From the NCBI RefSeq assembly GCF_900101175.1, contig NZ_FNFQ01000006.1:222194-286193 (forward strand): a stretch of DNA of 64,000 bases, in the 5' to 3' direction. Within the stretch, counting starts at the first letter, position 1, and every line of letters starts with the position of its first letter. Of the stretch, positions 55,579 through 64,000 are shown piece after piece. The notes under the pieces are model-generated. The model did no database searches, was not told the DNA's origin, and saw only the letters and a list, made by a program, of their open reading frames with translations. This stretch comes from Stenotrophomonas pavanii. Its GTDB lineage: Bacteria > Pseudomonadota > Gammaproteobacteria > Xanthomonadales > Xanthomonadaceae. The translations under genes and the position numbers were made by a program.

Positions 55579-56448
55579 ATGAAGACCCTGCTGTTCCCGT
55601 TCGCCGCCGCACTGGCCCTGACCGCCTGCTCCCCGTCGAAGATCGAGTTCCAGATCGACAACCCGACCGACACGCCGCTGGCGCTGAGCATCGACGGCCA
55701 GGACCTGCCGGTGGCCGCACACGGTTCGCGCCCGGTCTCGCTCGCTGTCGGCGAGCATCGCCTGCATACCGAAAAGCTCGGTGATGTGCGCTTCATCGTC
55801 TACGTCGACGGCCGTGGCGGCCTGATCAACCCGACCCTGAGCGAGTACGTGATCGCCCGCGAGGTCTATGTCACCGACGAGAGCAAGCTGAAGAACTTCG
55901 GCACCGGCAAGGCCGGCATCGAACTGGGCGGCGTCGACTTCGAAGGTCCCTTCGAGAAGCGCCACGACCTGTTCATCGACAAGACCTGGACCTACGGCGT
56001 GCGCGAGCCGTTCCCGAAGGAAAAGGTGGTGGCCCATGTCGATTCCAGCGGCGGCCAGATCGTGGCCAAGGTGTTCACCGCCCCGGACTTCATCACCTAC
56101 GTCGAGGAAGGCATGGGCCAGCCCGGCGCGTTCAAGCGCGAACAGCCGGCCGGCTACGTCGCGCCGGCATTCAGCCTGGAGCCGGCCCCGGCCAGCCTGC
56201 CGGCCCTTGACCCCGCGTTCGAGGCGCATGCCGCGCCGCTGCGCGAGGTCTATGCGCGCTGGCTGAAGGCCACCACCGCCGATGAACAGAAGGCCCTGCG
56301 CAAGCAGGACTTCGACGCGCAGATGGCCTTCACCTCGGCCACCGCGACCCTCGGCGCCAACCTCGGCCGGGAGGCCAACGAGGCCTACAACGACTTCGTC
56401 TCCCAGCGCGGGCAGCTGATGGGCCGCAGCGCCCTGGTGGTGCCCTGA
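55579..56448 (+). CDS. Putative lipoprotein of unknown function between dnaE and accA
   Basis: 289 residues from ATG 55579 with AAGGA upstream. Lipoprotein signal MKTLLFPFAAALALTAC with lipobox LTAC (Cys17). The N-terminal ~75 residues look like a small beta domain (IEFQIDNPTDTPLALSIDGQDLPVAAHGSRPVSLAVGEHRLHTE) as in proteins describing an IDN-type Ig-like fold. The rest has no motif I recognise. A C-terminal helical part (about 220-289) is rich in Ala, Gln and Glu. It is sandwiched between two essential conserved genes, so it may be a xanthomonad-specific envelope protein. Confidence 0.8.
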   Translation: MKTLLFPFAAALALTACSPSKIEFQIDNPTDTPLALSIDGQDLPVAAHGSRPVSLAVGEHRLHTEKLGDVRFIVYVDGRGGLINPTLSEYVIAREVYVTDESKLKNFGTGKAGIELGGVDFEGPFEKRHDLFIDKTWTYGVREPFPKEKVVAHVDSSGGQIVAKVFTAPDFITYVEEGMGQPGAFKREQPAGYVAPAFSLEPAPASLPALDPAFEAHAAPLREVYARWLKATTADEQKALRKQDFDAQMAFTSATATLGANLGREANEAYNDFVSQRGQLMGRSALVVP

Positions 56449-56561
56449 ACTGACTGGCGCGCCCTGCCCGCCTGCGCTACCGTCGCCTTCCAGACGAAGG
56501 CGTACGGGTGGTTTGCACGCATTCGGCTAGAATTGCCCCCTTCTTTACACGACGGCTTCCG

Positions 56562-57521
56562 ATGAATCCGAACTACCTCGACTTCGAGCAACCCATCGCC
56601 GACCTGGAAGCCAAGATCCAGGAGCTGCGCAACGCCAGCGCCGGGCCGGCGGTCAATGTCGAGGCGGAAGTGCATGCGCTGCAGGACAAGCTGCGCGTGC
56701 GCACCGCGCAGATCTTCCGCAACCTGACCTCGTGGCAGGTGCTGCAGCTGGCCCGCCACCCGTCGCGGCCATACACCGCCGACTACATCCGCATCATCTG
56801 CGACGAGTTCCAGGAGCTGGCCGGTGACCGCGCCTTCGCCGACGACAAGGCCATCATGGGCGGCCTGGCCCGCATCAATGGCCGCGCAGTGATGGTGATC
56901 GGCCACCAGAAGGGCCGCGACACCAAGGAAAAGATCAAGCGCAACTTCGGCATGCCCAAGCCGGAGGGTTACCGCAAGGCGCTGCGCCTGATGAAGATGG
57001 CCGAGCGCTTCGGCCTGCCGGTGCTGACCCTGATCGACACCGCGGGCGCCTGGCCGGGCATCGACGCCGAATCGCGCGGCCAATCCGAAGCAATCGCGCG
57101 CAACCTGATCGAGATGGCCGAGCTGAAGGTGCCGATCATCTGCACCGTGATCGGTGAAGGCGGCTCCGGCGGCGCACTGGCGTTGGGCGTGGGCGACCGC
57201 ACCGTCATGCTGGAATATGCGGTGTACTCGACCATCACCCCGGAAGGCTGCGCCTCGATCCTGTGGAAGGACGCCGGCAAGGCCAAGGAGGCGGCCGAGC
57301 AGCTGGGCCTGACCGCGCCGCGCCTGAAGAGCCTGGGCCTGGTCGACAAGGTCGTGCGCGAGCCGACCGGTGGCGCCCACCGCAACCCGACCCAGATGGC
57401 CAAGCGCCTGAAGGCGGTGCTGCTGAACGAACTGGACGCACTGGACGCGCTGTCCACCGAACAGCTGCTGGAGCAGCGCTACACGCGCCTGCGCAGCTAC
57501 GGCACGTACGAAGCAGCCTAA
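56562..57521 (+). CDS. accA: Acetyl-CoA carboxylase carboxyltransferase subunit alpha
   Basis: 319 residues from ATG 56562 ([22 protein letters not shown]). Crotonase-type fold with [42 protein letters not shown] and [16 protein letters not shown] oxyanion-hole glycines. With AccD (not here) it transfers carboxyl from biotin to acetyl-CoA. Its place after dnaE is conserved in gammaproteobacteria. Confidence 0.97.
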   Translation: MNPNYLDFEQPIADLEAKIQELRNASAGPAVNVEAEVHALQDKLRVRTAQIFRNLTSWQVLQLARHPSRPYTADYIRIICDEFQELAGDRAFADDKAIMGGLARINGRAVMVIGHQKGRDTKEKIKRNFGMPKPEGYRKALRLMKMAERFGLPVLTLIDTAGAWPGIDAESRGQSEAIARNLIEMAELKVPIICTVIGEGGSGGALALGVGDRTVMLEYAVYSTITPEGCASILWKDAGKAKEAAEQLGLTAPRLKSLGLVDKVVREPTGGAHRNPTQMAKRLKAVLLNELDALDALSTEQLLEQRYTRLRSYGTYEAA

Positions 57522-57526
57522 GCCCT

Positions 57527-57550
57527 GTAGGGCCGGCCGCTGGCCGGCAA
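57527..57550 (+). repeat. SMAG unit after accA
   Basis: GTAGGGCCGGCCGCTGGCC followed by GGCAA, 5 bp after the accA stop codon. Confidence 0.75.
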
Positions 57551-57571
57551 CACGAGGTGATTGCAGAAATG

Positions 57572-57604
57572 AAAGAGCCGGGCATTTGCCCGGCTCCTTC
57601 GTTT
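57572..57604 (+). terminator. accA terminator
   Basis: AGCCGGGC-ATTT-GCCCGGCT stem followed by CCTTCGTTT, an imperfect T-run. Confidence 0.7.
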
Positions 57605-57616
57605 GCGCCCTGACAG

Positions 57617-57641
57617 CATCCACGCATGGCGTGGATCTACC
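57617..57641 (-). repeat. SMAG unit
   Basis: On the minus strand it begins GGTAGATCCACGCCATGCG and closes with TGGATG, a second SMAG sequence class related to the palindrome at 7031-7055. Confidence 0.75.
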
Positions 57642-57660
57642 GGGCGCAGGTGACCCCGCC

Positions 57661-58116
57661 TCAGAACGGCTTGGCCAGCACCAGCCACACGATGGGAATG
57701 AACGCCAGCAGCGGGATCTCGTTGATCCAGCGCAGCGCGCGCGACGACGGCAGCGCCCGGCCCTTGGCCACGCCCTTGAGCAGGCGACCGGTCCAGCCGA
57801 AATACACCAGCAGCAGCACCACCAGGCCCAGCTTGGCGTGCAGCCAACCGGCGCCGCCCGGAGCGACCATGGTCGGGAAATCGGGGATGACCTTGTAGCC
57901 CAGCCACAGCACCAGGCCGAGCAGGAACGCCAGCCCGAACATCGAGTGGCCGAAGCGGTACAGGCGCAGGCCCATCAGCTGCAGGCGCTCGGTCACCGCT
58001 GGCTGGCCCGCGGTTTCAGCCAGGTTGACCAGGATGCGCGGCAGGTAGAACACCGTGGCCATCCACGCCACCACGAACACGATGTGGAAGGTCTTGACCC
58101 AGTAGTAGCTCTGCAT
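57661..58116 (-). CDS. hemJ: HemJ/CopD-family membrane protein, putative protoporphyrinogen IX oxidase
   Basis: 151 residues from ATG 58116 (MQSYYWVKTFHIVFVVAWMATVFYLPRILV); the longer open frame upstream is not family-like. Four membrane helices; the first carries the conserved His (His12) and the YLPRILV motif of the HemJ/UPF0093 family, and WLHAKLGLVVLLLVYF contains the conserved Lys. HemJ oxidises protoporphyrinogen IX in the last step before haem in bacteria lacking HemG/HemY. The CopD-like label is an alternative some annotators use. Confidence 0.8.
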   Translation of the reverse strand: MQSYYWVKTFHIVFVVAWMATVFYLPRILVNLAETAGQPAVTERLQLMGLRLYRFGHSMFGLAFLLGLVLWLGYKVIPDFPTMVAPGGAGWLHAKLGLVVLLLVYFGWTGRLLKGVAKGRALPSSRALRWINEIPLLAFIPIVWLVLAKPF

Positions 58117-58264
58117 GCGCTCGCTCCGGCGGCTGGCGTAGGTTGGCGGCCATTCTCGCATGCCGTGGCGAAGCCGCCGCAGCCACGCATGCCGCGACAC
58201 ATCGACGCATGGCGCGTCGCAACACCGTACGATAGGCGCCGTTTTCCCGATCGCGCACCGCCCC

Positions 58265-58855
58265 ATGGACAAGACCTACGACGCCGCCTACTTCCAACGC
58301 TGGTACCGCCGTGCCGACATCGGCGGCAGCGCCCGCCTGGCGCGCAAGGTCGCATTGGCCGTGGCCAGCGCCGAGTACTACCTGGAGCGGCCGATCCGCA
58401 GCGTGCTGGACATCGGCTGCGGTGAAGGCGCCTGGCGCGCGCCGCTGCTGAAGCTGCGTCCGAAGGTCGAATACCTCGGCTTCGACAGCAGCGAGTACGC
58501 TGTGCGCCGCTACGGCAGGACCCGCAACCTGCACCTGGCGCGCTTTGGCGATTTCGCCTGGCTGCGGCCCTGCGCCCCGGTCGACCTGCTGGTCTGCTCG
58601 GACGTGATGCACTACGTGCCCAACCGTGAACTGCGCGCCGGCCTGGCCGGCCTGGCCGAGCTGACCGGCGGGGTGGCCTTCCTGGAGACCTTCGCCGCCG
58701 AGGACGCGTTCGAAGGCGACCACGACGGCTTCCAGGCGCGCCCGGCGCGCTGGTACCGGCGTGAACTGACCCGCCAGGGCCTGCAGCCGGTAGGGTCGCA
58801 CTGCTGGCTCGGCCCCGCCCTGGCAGGCGATGCCGCCGCGCTGGAACGGATGTGA
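58265..58855 (+). CDS. Class I SAM-dependent methyltransferase
   Basis: 196 residues from ATG 58265. Rossmann methyltransferase motif I SVLDIGCGEGAWRAPLL (about 46-62), post-I YLGFDSSEYAV, and a motif-IV-like VDLLVCSDVMHYVPNRELRAGL. The N-terminal YDAAYFQRWYRR resembles Methyltransf_12/23 proteins. The substrate (small molecule or other) is not visible. Divergent from the HemJ gene; phaZ-like gene follows after 93 bp. Confidence 0.87.
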   Translation: MDKTYDAAYFQRWYRRADIGGSARLARKVALAVASAEYYLERPIRSVLDIGCGEGAWRAPLLKLRPKVEYLGFDSSEYAVRRYGRTRNLHLARFGDFAWLRPCAPVDLLVCSDVMHYVPNRELRAGLAGLAELTGGVAFLETFAAEDAFEGDHDGFQARPARWYRRELTRQGLQPVGSHCWLGPALAGDAAALERM

Positions 58856-58948
58856 ATCCGGATTCATTATTTTCAGCCGACTTAACCTGCGGGACACCCG
58901 GATGGGATATGCTGCGCGGCAACATATGACCATACATATTCGGTCGTC

Positions 58949-60256
58949 ATGCTCTATCAACTGCACGAACTGACCCGCAACCTGCTCGCCCCGTGGGTGC
59001 ACCAGGCCCAGGCCAACGCCAAGTTCTTCGCCAACCCGGGCCATTGGTGGTCGCAGATGCCCGGTGCCGATCGCCTGGCGGCGGTCAATGAACTCTTCCA
59101 TCGCATCGGCAAGGATTACGAGAAGCCCGAGTGGGGCATCAACGAAATCGAGGTCGAAGGCGAGCGCGTGCCGATCGTCGTGCACGAGGAAGTGAGCAAG
59201 CCGTTCTGCAAGCTGCTGCGCTTCAAGCGCCACAGCAATGAAGCCGACCAGCTGCACACCATGCTCAACCAGCCGTTCGTGCTGGTGGTGGCGCCGCTGT
59301 CGGGCCACCACGCCACGCTGCTTCGCGATACCGTGCGTACGCTGCTGCGCGACCACCGCGTGTACGTCACCGACTGGGTCGACGCGCGCATGGTGCCGTC
59401 CAGCGAAGGCGAGTTCGGGTTGGATGACTACATCGCCTACATCCAGGAGTTCATCCGCCACCTCGGCGTCGAACGCCTGCACGTGGTGAGCGTGTGCCAG
59501 CCGACCGTACCGGTGCTGGCTGCGGTTTCGCTGATGGCCAGCCGTGGCGAACCGACGCCGCGCACGCTGGTGATGATGGGTGGCCCGATCGATGCGCGCT
59601 GCAGCCCGACCGCAGTGAACAACCTGGCCACGCAGAACCCGCTGTCGTGGTTCGAGAACAACGTCATTCACACCGTGCCGGCCAGCTATCCGGGTGCCGG
59701 TCGTCGCGTGTACCCGGGCTTCCTGCAGCACGCCGGCTTCCTGTCGATGAACCCGAGCCGCCACTTCAGCTCGCACTGGGATTTCTACACCGACCTGGTC
59801 AAGGGCGACCTGGAAGACGCCGACGCGCACCGTCGCTTCTACGACGAGTACAACGCGGTGCTGGACATGCCGGCCAAGTACTACCTGGACACCATCCGCG
59901 TGGTGTTCCAGGACTTCCTGCTGCCGCGTGGCGAGTGGGTGGTGAACGGCGAGAAGGTCGATCCGTCGGCGATCCGTGATACCGCGCTGCTGAGCATCGA
60001 AGGCGAGCTGGACGACATCGCCGGCCTTGGCCAGACCGAGGCGGCGCAGGCGTTGTGCACCGGCATCGCGGCCGATCGCCGCGAGCATTTCATCGTCGAA
60101 GGTGCCGGCCACTACGGCATCTTCAGTGGCCGTCGCTGGCGCGAAGTGGTGTACCCGAAGGTGCGTGATTTCTTCGCCGCGCATGCCGAAGCACCGGCGG
60201 CGAAGGCTACGAAGAAGAAGAGCAACGTCACCCCGTTGCGCCGGAAAGCGGGTTGA
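58949..60256 (+). CDS. Intracellular polyhydroxyalkanoate depolymerase (catalytic Cys type)
   Basis: 435 residues. Alpha/beta-hydrolase with the box SVCQP, Cys183 replacing the usual lipase serine, as in intracellular PHB depolymerases of the PhaZ1/PhaZa type. N-terminal MLYQLHELTRNLLAPWVHQAQANAKFFANP and GPIDARCSPTAVN are typical of the family. A basic C-terminal tail (AKATKKKSNVTPLRRKAG) may bind granules. It would release hydroxyacids from storage granules. No phaC or phaP is adjacent. Confidence 0.93.
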   Translation: MLYQLHELTRNLLAPWVHQAQANAKFFANPGHWWSQMPGADRLAAVNELFHRIGKDYEKPEWGINEIEVEGERVPIVVHEEVSKPFCKLLRFKRHSNEADQLHTMLNQPFVLVVAPLSGHHATLLRDTVRTLLRDHRVYVTDWVDARMVPSSEGEFGLDDYIAYIQEFIRHLGVERLHVVSVCQPTVPVLAAVSLMASRGEPTPRTLVMMGGPIDARCSPTAVNNLATQNPLSWFENNVIHTVPASYPGAGRRVYPGFLQHAGFLSMNPSRHFSSHWDFYTDLVKGDLEDADAHRRFYDEYNAVLDMPAKYYLDTIRVVFQDFLLPRGEWVVNGEKVDPSAIRDTALLSIEGELDDIAGLGQTEAAQALCTGIAADRREHFIVEGAGHYGIFSGRRWREVVYPKVRDFFAAHAEAPAAKATKKKSNVTPLRRKAG

Positions 60257-60265
60257 TTCCCGGCA

Positions 60266-60304
60266 GGGGTCGGAGCCCTTTCCAACGGAAAGGGATCCGA
60301 CCCT
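60266..60304. repeat. GGGGTC-type palindromic repeat, copy 4
   Basis: GGGGTCGGAGCCCTTTCC and GGAAAGGGATCCGACCC form an inverted repeat around AAC, between the convergent phaZ-like and HAAS genes. Confidence 0.85.
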
Positions 60305-60311
60305 TGGCCTG

Positions 60312-61301
60312 TTACAACCGCACCAGCAGGTTCTTGGCGATCAGCCCGTGCAGCTTGCCGATGCCACGGGCCATGTGCAGGGTCAGCACCAGCAGCAGCG
60401 CGCCGGCCGCGGCCAACGTGATCGCCACCAGCGGCGAGGCCGCCATCGGCAGTACATTCACGTCGTTGATGTACACGCCCGGGATGTCACCACTGAAGAT
60501 CGCCGCGACCGGCGCCCAGATCAGGCTCAGCGACAGCGAGAGCAACGTCACCGCGATGGTGAAGTAGATGATGCCCAGCGGCAGCATCAGCACGAAGTAC
60601 AGCAGGGTCAGCCAGGTGCGCCCGTCGGTGAACATGTCGCCGATGCGCTGCAGCCAGGTGCGGCTGCGGTCGGTGTAGCGCGGGCGGCGCGGCATGCGCT
60701 CGCCCAGCAACGCTTCCACCAGCCGACCTTCCAGCAGCGCCAGCCCGCGCACCGAGCCGAAGAACAGCACGGTCAGCGGAATGCCGACGATCAGGATCAG
60801 CAGGCCGAGCGACAGCGACAGGCCGGTCACCACCCAGGTGAAGAAGAAGATGCCCGTGGCCAGCGACAGCAGCATGTAGAACAGCGCGCCGTAGGTGTGC
60901 GGATCGGCCACCACGCCGAAGAAGCGCGCCAGCAGCGAACGCGGCACCGGTGCCGGCGGCGGTGCGGCCGGCTCGACGCCACTGGCTTCGGCCGCCGCAC
61001 GCAGCACCGGCGCGGTGTCCGCACGCGGCGTGCGCAGCGCGCGATTGACCGTCACTTCGGTCTCGCGGTAGATCTCGGCCACTTCGTCCGGGGCGCCATA
61101 GCTGCCGGCCACGTCGGCGATGACCTCGGCTTCGCTGCGGCCGGGCTGCGCCGCCAGCTCCGAGCGCAGGTATTCCTCGGCGTCATACAGCGCGTCCTGC
61201 ACCATCGCCGGGTCGGCGCCTTCCAGCGCCGCGCGCAGCTGCGCCAGGTACTGCGGGATGGTCGTGGGCAGGGCGCGGCCTGCCAGGCTCGGGTCGTTCA
61301 T
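60312..61301 (-). CDS. HAAS-domain integral membrane sensor protein
   Basis: 329 residues from ATG 61301 (MNDPSLAGRALPTTIPQYLAQLRAALEGAD). N-terminal HAAS/DUF1700 helical domain (about 15-75; YLRSELAAQPGRSEAEVIADVAGSYGAPDEVAEIYRE), a Pro/Ala linker, then a sensor-like membrane domain with paired hydrophobic hairpins (about 130-200 and 235-315). HAAS proteins are commonly encoded with PadR regulators and thought to respond to envelope stress. Its ATG overlaps the padR stop by 4 bp. Confidence 0.85.
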   Translation of the reverse strand: MNDPSLAGRALPTTIPQYLAQLRAALEGADPAMVQDALYDAEEYLRSELAAQPGRSEAEVIADVAGSYGAPDEVAEIYRETEVTVNRALRTPRADTAPVLRAAAEASGVEPAAPPPAPVPRSLLARFFGVVADPHTYGALFYMLLSLATGIFFFTWVVTGLSLSLGLLILIVGIPLTVLFFGSVRGLALLEGRLVEALLGERMPRRPRYTDRSRTWLQRIGDMFTDGRTWLTLLYFVLMLPLGIIYFTIAVTLLSLSLSLIWAPVAAIFSGDIPGVYINDVNVLPMAASPLVAITLAAAGALLLVLTLHMARGIGKLHGLIAKNLLVRL

Positions 61302-61663
61302 TGCGGTATCCCCTCCAACACGGAATCGACGGAATCGCGGGTGGCCTGCCAGGCCTGGCGCCACTGCGCCAGCACTTCGCGGCCACGTTCATTGATGCGG
61401 TAGTAGCGGCGCGGCGGACCACTGCTGGACGGCTCCACGTGGCTTTCCAGCAGGCCGGCGCCCTCCAGGTTGCGCAGCACCGGGTACAGCGCACTCTGCT
61501 TGCCGCTCAGCACGCCCTCGCCCACCCGCTCCAGCTCCTTGGCAATGAGGTAGCCGTACAGCGGCTCCCCGGCCCGGGCCAGCACCGCCAGCAGGGCCAG
61601 CGACACCGTTCCGGCGCTGAGCTCCTTCTGGAACTTCTTCAGGTGGACATCGTCCTCGGACAT
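61298..61663 (-). CDS. PadR-family transcriptional regulator
   Basis: 121 residues. Winged HTH LALLAVLARAGEPLYGYLIAKELERVGEGVLSGKQSALYPVLRNLEGAGLLESHVEPSSSGPPRRYYRI, with the typical C-terminal single helix (TERGREVLAQWRQAWQATRDSVDSVL). It is the first gene of a two-gene unit and probably represses it; an inverted repeat lies just upstream (61675-61699). Confidence 0.92.
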   Translation of the reverse strand: MSEDDVHLKKFQKELSAGTVSLALLAVLARAGEPLYGYLIAKELERVGEGVLSGKQSALYPVLRNLEGAGLLESHVEPSSSGPPRRYYRINERGREVLAQWRQAWQATRDSVDSVLEGIPQ

Positions 61664-61674
61664 GACCGGCCCTC

Positions 61675-61699
61675 CACTACGTTGAAGTCCACAGTAGTG
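61675..61699. promoter_or_regulatory. Candidate PadR operator
   Basis: CACTAC-N13-GTAGTG, 11 bp before the padR start codon. The arms are perfect, and position suits autorepression. A clear promoter is not visible. Confidence 0.45.
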
Positions 61700-61883
61700 T
61701 GAAGTTCGGTATAGCGAATGTGTCGTTAGTCACTCTGCCGGTTGGCGAGGGTCGGGTGACCACTTGGCCGGCAGGGCATTGGCTTGCTTGTCTCTCTGCG
61801 AGTCGCGGCATACCGTCGCTTTTCCAACAGCGTAGCGGCTGATCCAGCTCCTGCGAGCACGACGATCCCGGGACTATCCACTT

Positions 61884-62357
61884 ATGACTGAGTTTTATTA
61901 TTGCGACTTCTGGTTTGGCGCAAAGAAGTCCGCCCGAAACATAATCAGTGAATCCGAGGCCGAAGCGAGACATGAGAGCCAGGCCCGCTACACGGTTCTC
62001 GTTGGCTCCCCCACCGCGCCATCAGCGATTATCGATGTGCTGTTGGACAAAGACATGATTGGCGTCGACTTTCTGGATGAACATCTAAGGGAGCGCCTGA
62101 CGTATCAGTTCCAGCAGGTAGCACCGGGAAATCTGTTCCTGAGCATGGCGGTACATAGAACGTTCGATGAGAAGAGTGACAGCATTGCCGAAGGGACCAG
62201 CTACCTTTTCAATGAAGATGGTCGGCTTACGATAACCAGGGAGAATTTCTCGCCTCATCATCTGGAACAGTCTTCAACTACGCACGATCCGACAGGCAAC
62301 TATGAACCTGTTCCTGTCTTCGGCCATTACTCCGGTCTAATTGCAGAAGAAAGATAG
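61884..62357 (+). CDS. Orphan hypothetical protein of atypical composition
   Basis: 157 residues (MTEFYYCDFWFGAKKSARN). Base composition is visibly more AT-rich than any other CDS in the window, codon third positions are mixed, and no Shine-Dalgarno is evident. No signal peptide or membrane segment. Aromatic N-terminus, acidic overall, with LLDKDMIGVDFLDEHLRERLTYQF and a long loop near the C-terminus. I do not recognise a family; size, acidity and solitary placement resemble polymorphic-toxin immunity proteins, but no toxin is next to it. Likely recent acquisition. Confidence 0.7.
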   Translation: MTEFYYCDFWFGAKKSARNIISESEAEARHESQARYTVLVGSPTAPSAIIDVLLDKDMIGVDFLDEHLRERLTYQFQQVAPGNLFLSMAVHRTFDEKSDSIAEGTSYLFNEDGRLTITRENFSPHHLEQSSTTHDPTGNYEPVPVFGHYSGLIAEER

Positions 62358-62487
62358 GCGTTGATGCCAGGCCGATTGGATCGGCCAAGAGGCGGCGCGC
62401 AAGCTGACGCGAATGCCCCGCATGTCACTTGGCGATACGGTATCTCGTCGCGCAGAATCGAAGCCTCGTTCATGTTCCGGGGTTCCC

Positions 62488-63405
62488 ATGCCGCACCGCC
62501 GTTGCCTTGCCCTGACCGCCCTCGCCCTGACCGCCCTCGCCCTGTCCTGCCTGCTGCCCGCCCTCGCCAGCGCGGCCACGCCCTACCGCAGCCCGCAGCA
62601 GATCCTCGACGCCTCGGCGGCCAGCGACTGGCGCACCCCGGACCCGGCCAACCTGCTGTACATGGACCTGCCGGCCGGTCGGGTCATCATCGAGCTGGCA
62701 CCGCAGTTCGCCCCGCGCCATGTCGCCAACATCCAGACCTTCGCCCACGAGCATTTCTGGGACGGCACCAGCATCTACCGTTCGCAGGACAACTTCGTGG
62801 TGCAGTTCGGCGATGCCGACGCCGATGACGCAGCCAAGGCCAAGCCGTTCGGCAGTGCCGCGCGCAAGCTGCCGGCCGAGTTCGAGCGCGCCAGCGCCGG
62901 CCTGAAGGTCAGCGTGCTGCCGGACCGTGATGGCTGGGCCGCGCAGACCGGTTTCGTCGACGGCTTCCCGGTCGGCCAGGACCCGCAGGCCGGCAAGGCC
63001 TGGCTGGCGCACTGCTACGGCATGCTGGGCGCGGGCCGCAGCAACGAAGAGGACAGCAGCATCGGCGCCGAACTGTACGTGGTGACCGGGCAGTCGCCGC
63101 GCCAGCTGGACCGCAACATCACCCTGGTCGGTCGCGTGCTGAAGGGCATGGAGCTGCTCAGCGCGACGCCGCGTGGGCCGGCGCCGATGGGCTTCTACAC
63201 CGACCCGACGCTGCGTACGCCGATCGTATCGATCCGCCGCGCCAGCGACGTGCCGGCGGCCGAGCGCACGCCGATCCAGGTACTGCGTACCGATTCGAAG
63301 ACCTTCGCCGATACGGTGGAGGCGCGGCGCAATCGCGTGGATGATTTCTACAAGCGTCCGGCCGGGCATATCGATCTGTGCAATATTCCGGTGCCGGTGA
63401 AGTAA
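62488..63405 (+). CDS. Periplasmic cyclophilin-type peptidyl-prolyl isomerase
   Basis: 305 residues from ATG 62488. Signal peptide [29 protein letters not shown], whose hydrophobic core contains a tandem LTALA duplication. Cyclophilin core: [51 protein letters not shown] and later GMLGAGR and [25 protein letters not shown]. It is longer than the E. coli periplasmic PpiA (about 190), with an insert in the middle and a C-terminal extension. Assists folding of exported proteins. Activity residues are partly atypical, so catalysis is likely but unproven. Confidence 0.87.
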   Translation: MPHRRCLALTALALTALALSCLLPALASAATPYRSPQQILDASAASDWRTPDPANLLYMDLPAGRVIIELAPQFAPRHVANIQTFAHEHFWDGTSIYRSQDNFVVQFGDADADDAAKAKPFGSAARKLPAEFERASAGLKVSVLPDRDGWAAQTGFVDGFPVGQDPQAGKAWLAHCYGMLGAGRSNEEDSSIGAELYVVTGQSPRQLDRNITLVGRVLKGMELLSATPRGPAPMGFYTDPTLRTPIVSIRRASDVPAAERTPIQVLRTDSKTFADTVEARRNRVDDFYKRPAGHIDLCNIPVPVK

Positions 63406-63461
63406 CGCCGTCGCGGGTTCTGCGCGCGGCGCGTGCTGAAGGTGCTTCTCGGTTCATGGGC

Positions 63462-63493
63462 GTTACTTTTCTTTGTACGCAAAGAAAAGTAAC
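63462..63493. repeat. Perfect palindrome GTTACTTTTCTTTG/CAAAGAAAAGTAAC
   Basis: 14-bp perfect arms around TACG, 56 bp after the cyclophilin stop. The arms are AT-rich in a GC-rich region and could form a cruciform or terminator. Similar palindromes occur in xanthomonad intergenic DNA from general experience. The rest of 63406-63692 contains no supported gene. Confidence 0.8.
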
Positions 63494-63692
63494 CAAAAGA
63501 AACGTTCCGCCAGCCGCGAGCCGATGCTGCGCATCGGTGCCCTGTGCTCCTCGGCCCGTCGAGGGACGGCGCGGGAACTCGCTGCGCTCAGACACCCGCG
63601 CCTCTTCGCCCTCGCCGGACCTGCGGTGCTCGGCTCGCTCAAGGCGGATCCAAGATCAAAGGCCACAGCTGCACCCAGTAGCAACTGTCTTG

Positions 63693-64000
<308 letters not shown>

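Overview
The window is high-GC chromosomal DNA from a Xanthomonadaceae gammaproteobacterium, most probably the Stenotrophomonas maltophilia group. The evidence is many short GTAG-headed palindromes of the SMAG type described in that species, an emrR-emrC-emrA-emrB efflux operon laid out like S. maltophilia EmrRCABsm, and the strong GC bias at codon position three. It is almost entirely core genome. The only clearly mobile sequence is the 3' part of an IS110-type transposase at the right edge; one lower-GC orphan gene (61884-62357) looks acquired.

Layout. 1-4514: tail of a TolC/NodT-type efflux outer membrane protein, then rlmB, a GFA-fold protein and rnr on the minus strand. 4600-6994: three identical tRNA-Leu(CAG) genes, the second and third separated by a divergent TSUP transporter/LysR regulator pair. 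7061-11831: minus-strand emrRCAB multidrug efflux operon, divergent from an AraC-family regulator (12004). 12946-20007: parC, a haem-ligand-less bacterioferritin-type ferritin, a penicillin-acylase-family enzyme and a Kef-type antiporter, with repeats between them. 20114-29060: minus-strand nitrogen, lysine and peptidoglycan-precursor cluster map-glnD-dapD-(unknown)-arsC/spx-like-dapE-asnB. 29300-35049: Csu-type (spore-coat-U) chaperone-usher pilus operon with two chaperones and a miniature pilin-like protein. 35270-57521: the conserved translation, isoprenoid, envelope, lipid A and replication cluster rpsB-tsf-(HDOD-GGDEF)-pyrH-frr-uppS-cdsA-dxr-rseP-bamA-lpxD-fabZ-lpxA-lpxB-rnhB-dnaE-(lipoprotein)-accA. 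57661-63405: HemJ-like protein, a methyltransferase, intracellular PHA depolymerase, a PadR/HAAS membrane pair, the orphan and a periplasmic cyclophilin.

Most notable observation: between dapE and asnB, on the minus strand, there is a complete-looking transcription attenuator for asparagine synthase. A 32-codon leader ORF with its own Shine-Dalgarno carries seven Asn codons within eleven residues. It contains a 10-nt segment exactly complementary to the 5' arm of a downstream rho-independent terminator, and asnB follows. This is the architecture of trp/his/leu leaders but specific for asparagine, and I know of no description of such a system in proteobacteria.

Start sites were chosen by Shine-Dalgarno, signal peptide and operon overlap. 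Many long open frames antisense to real genes were discarded as GC-bias shadows.
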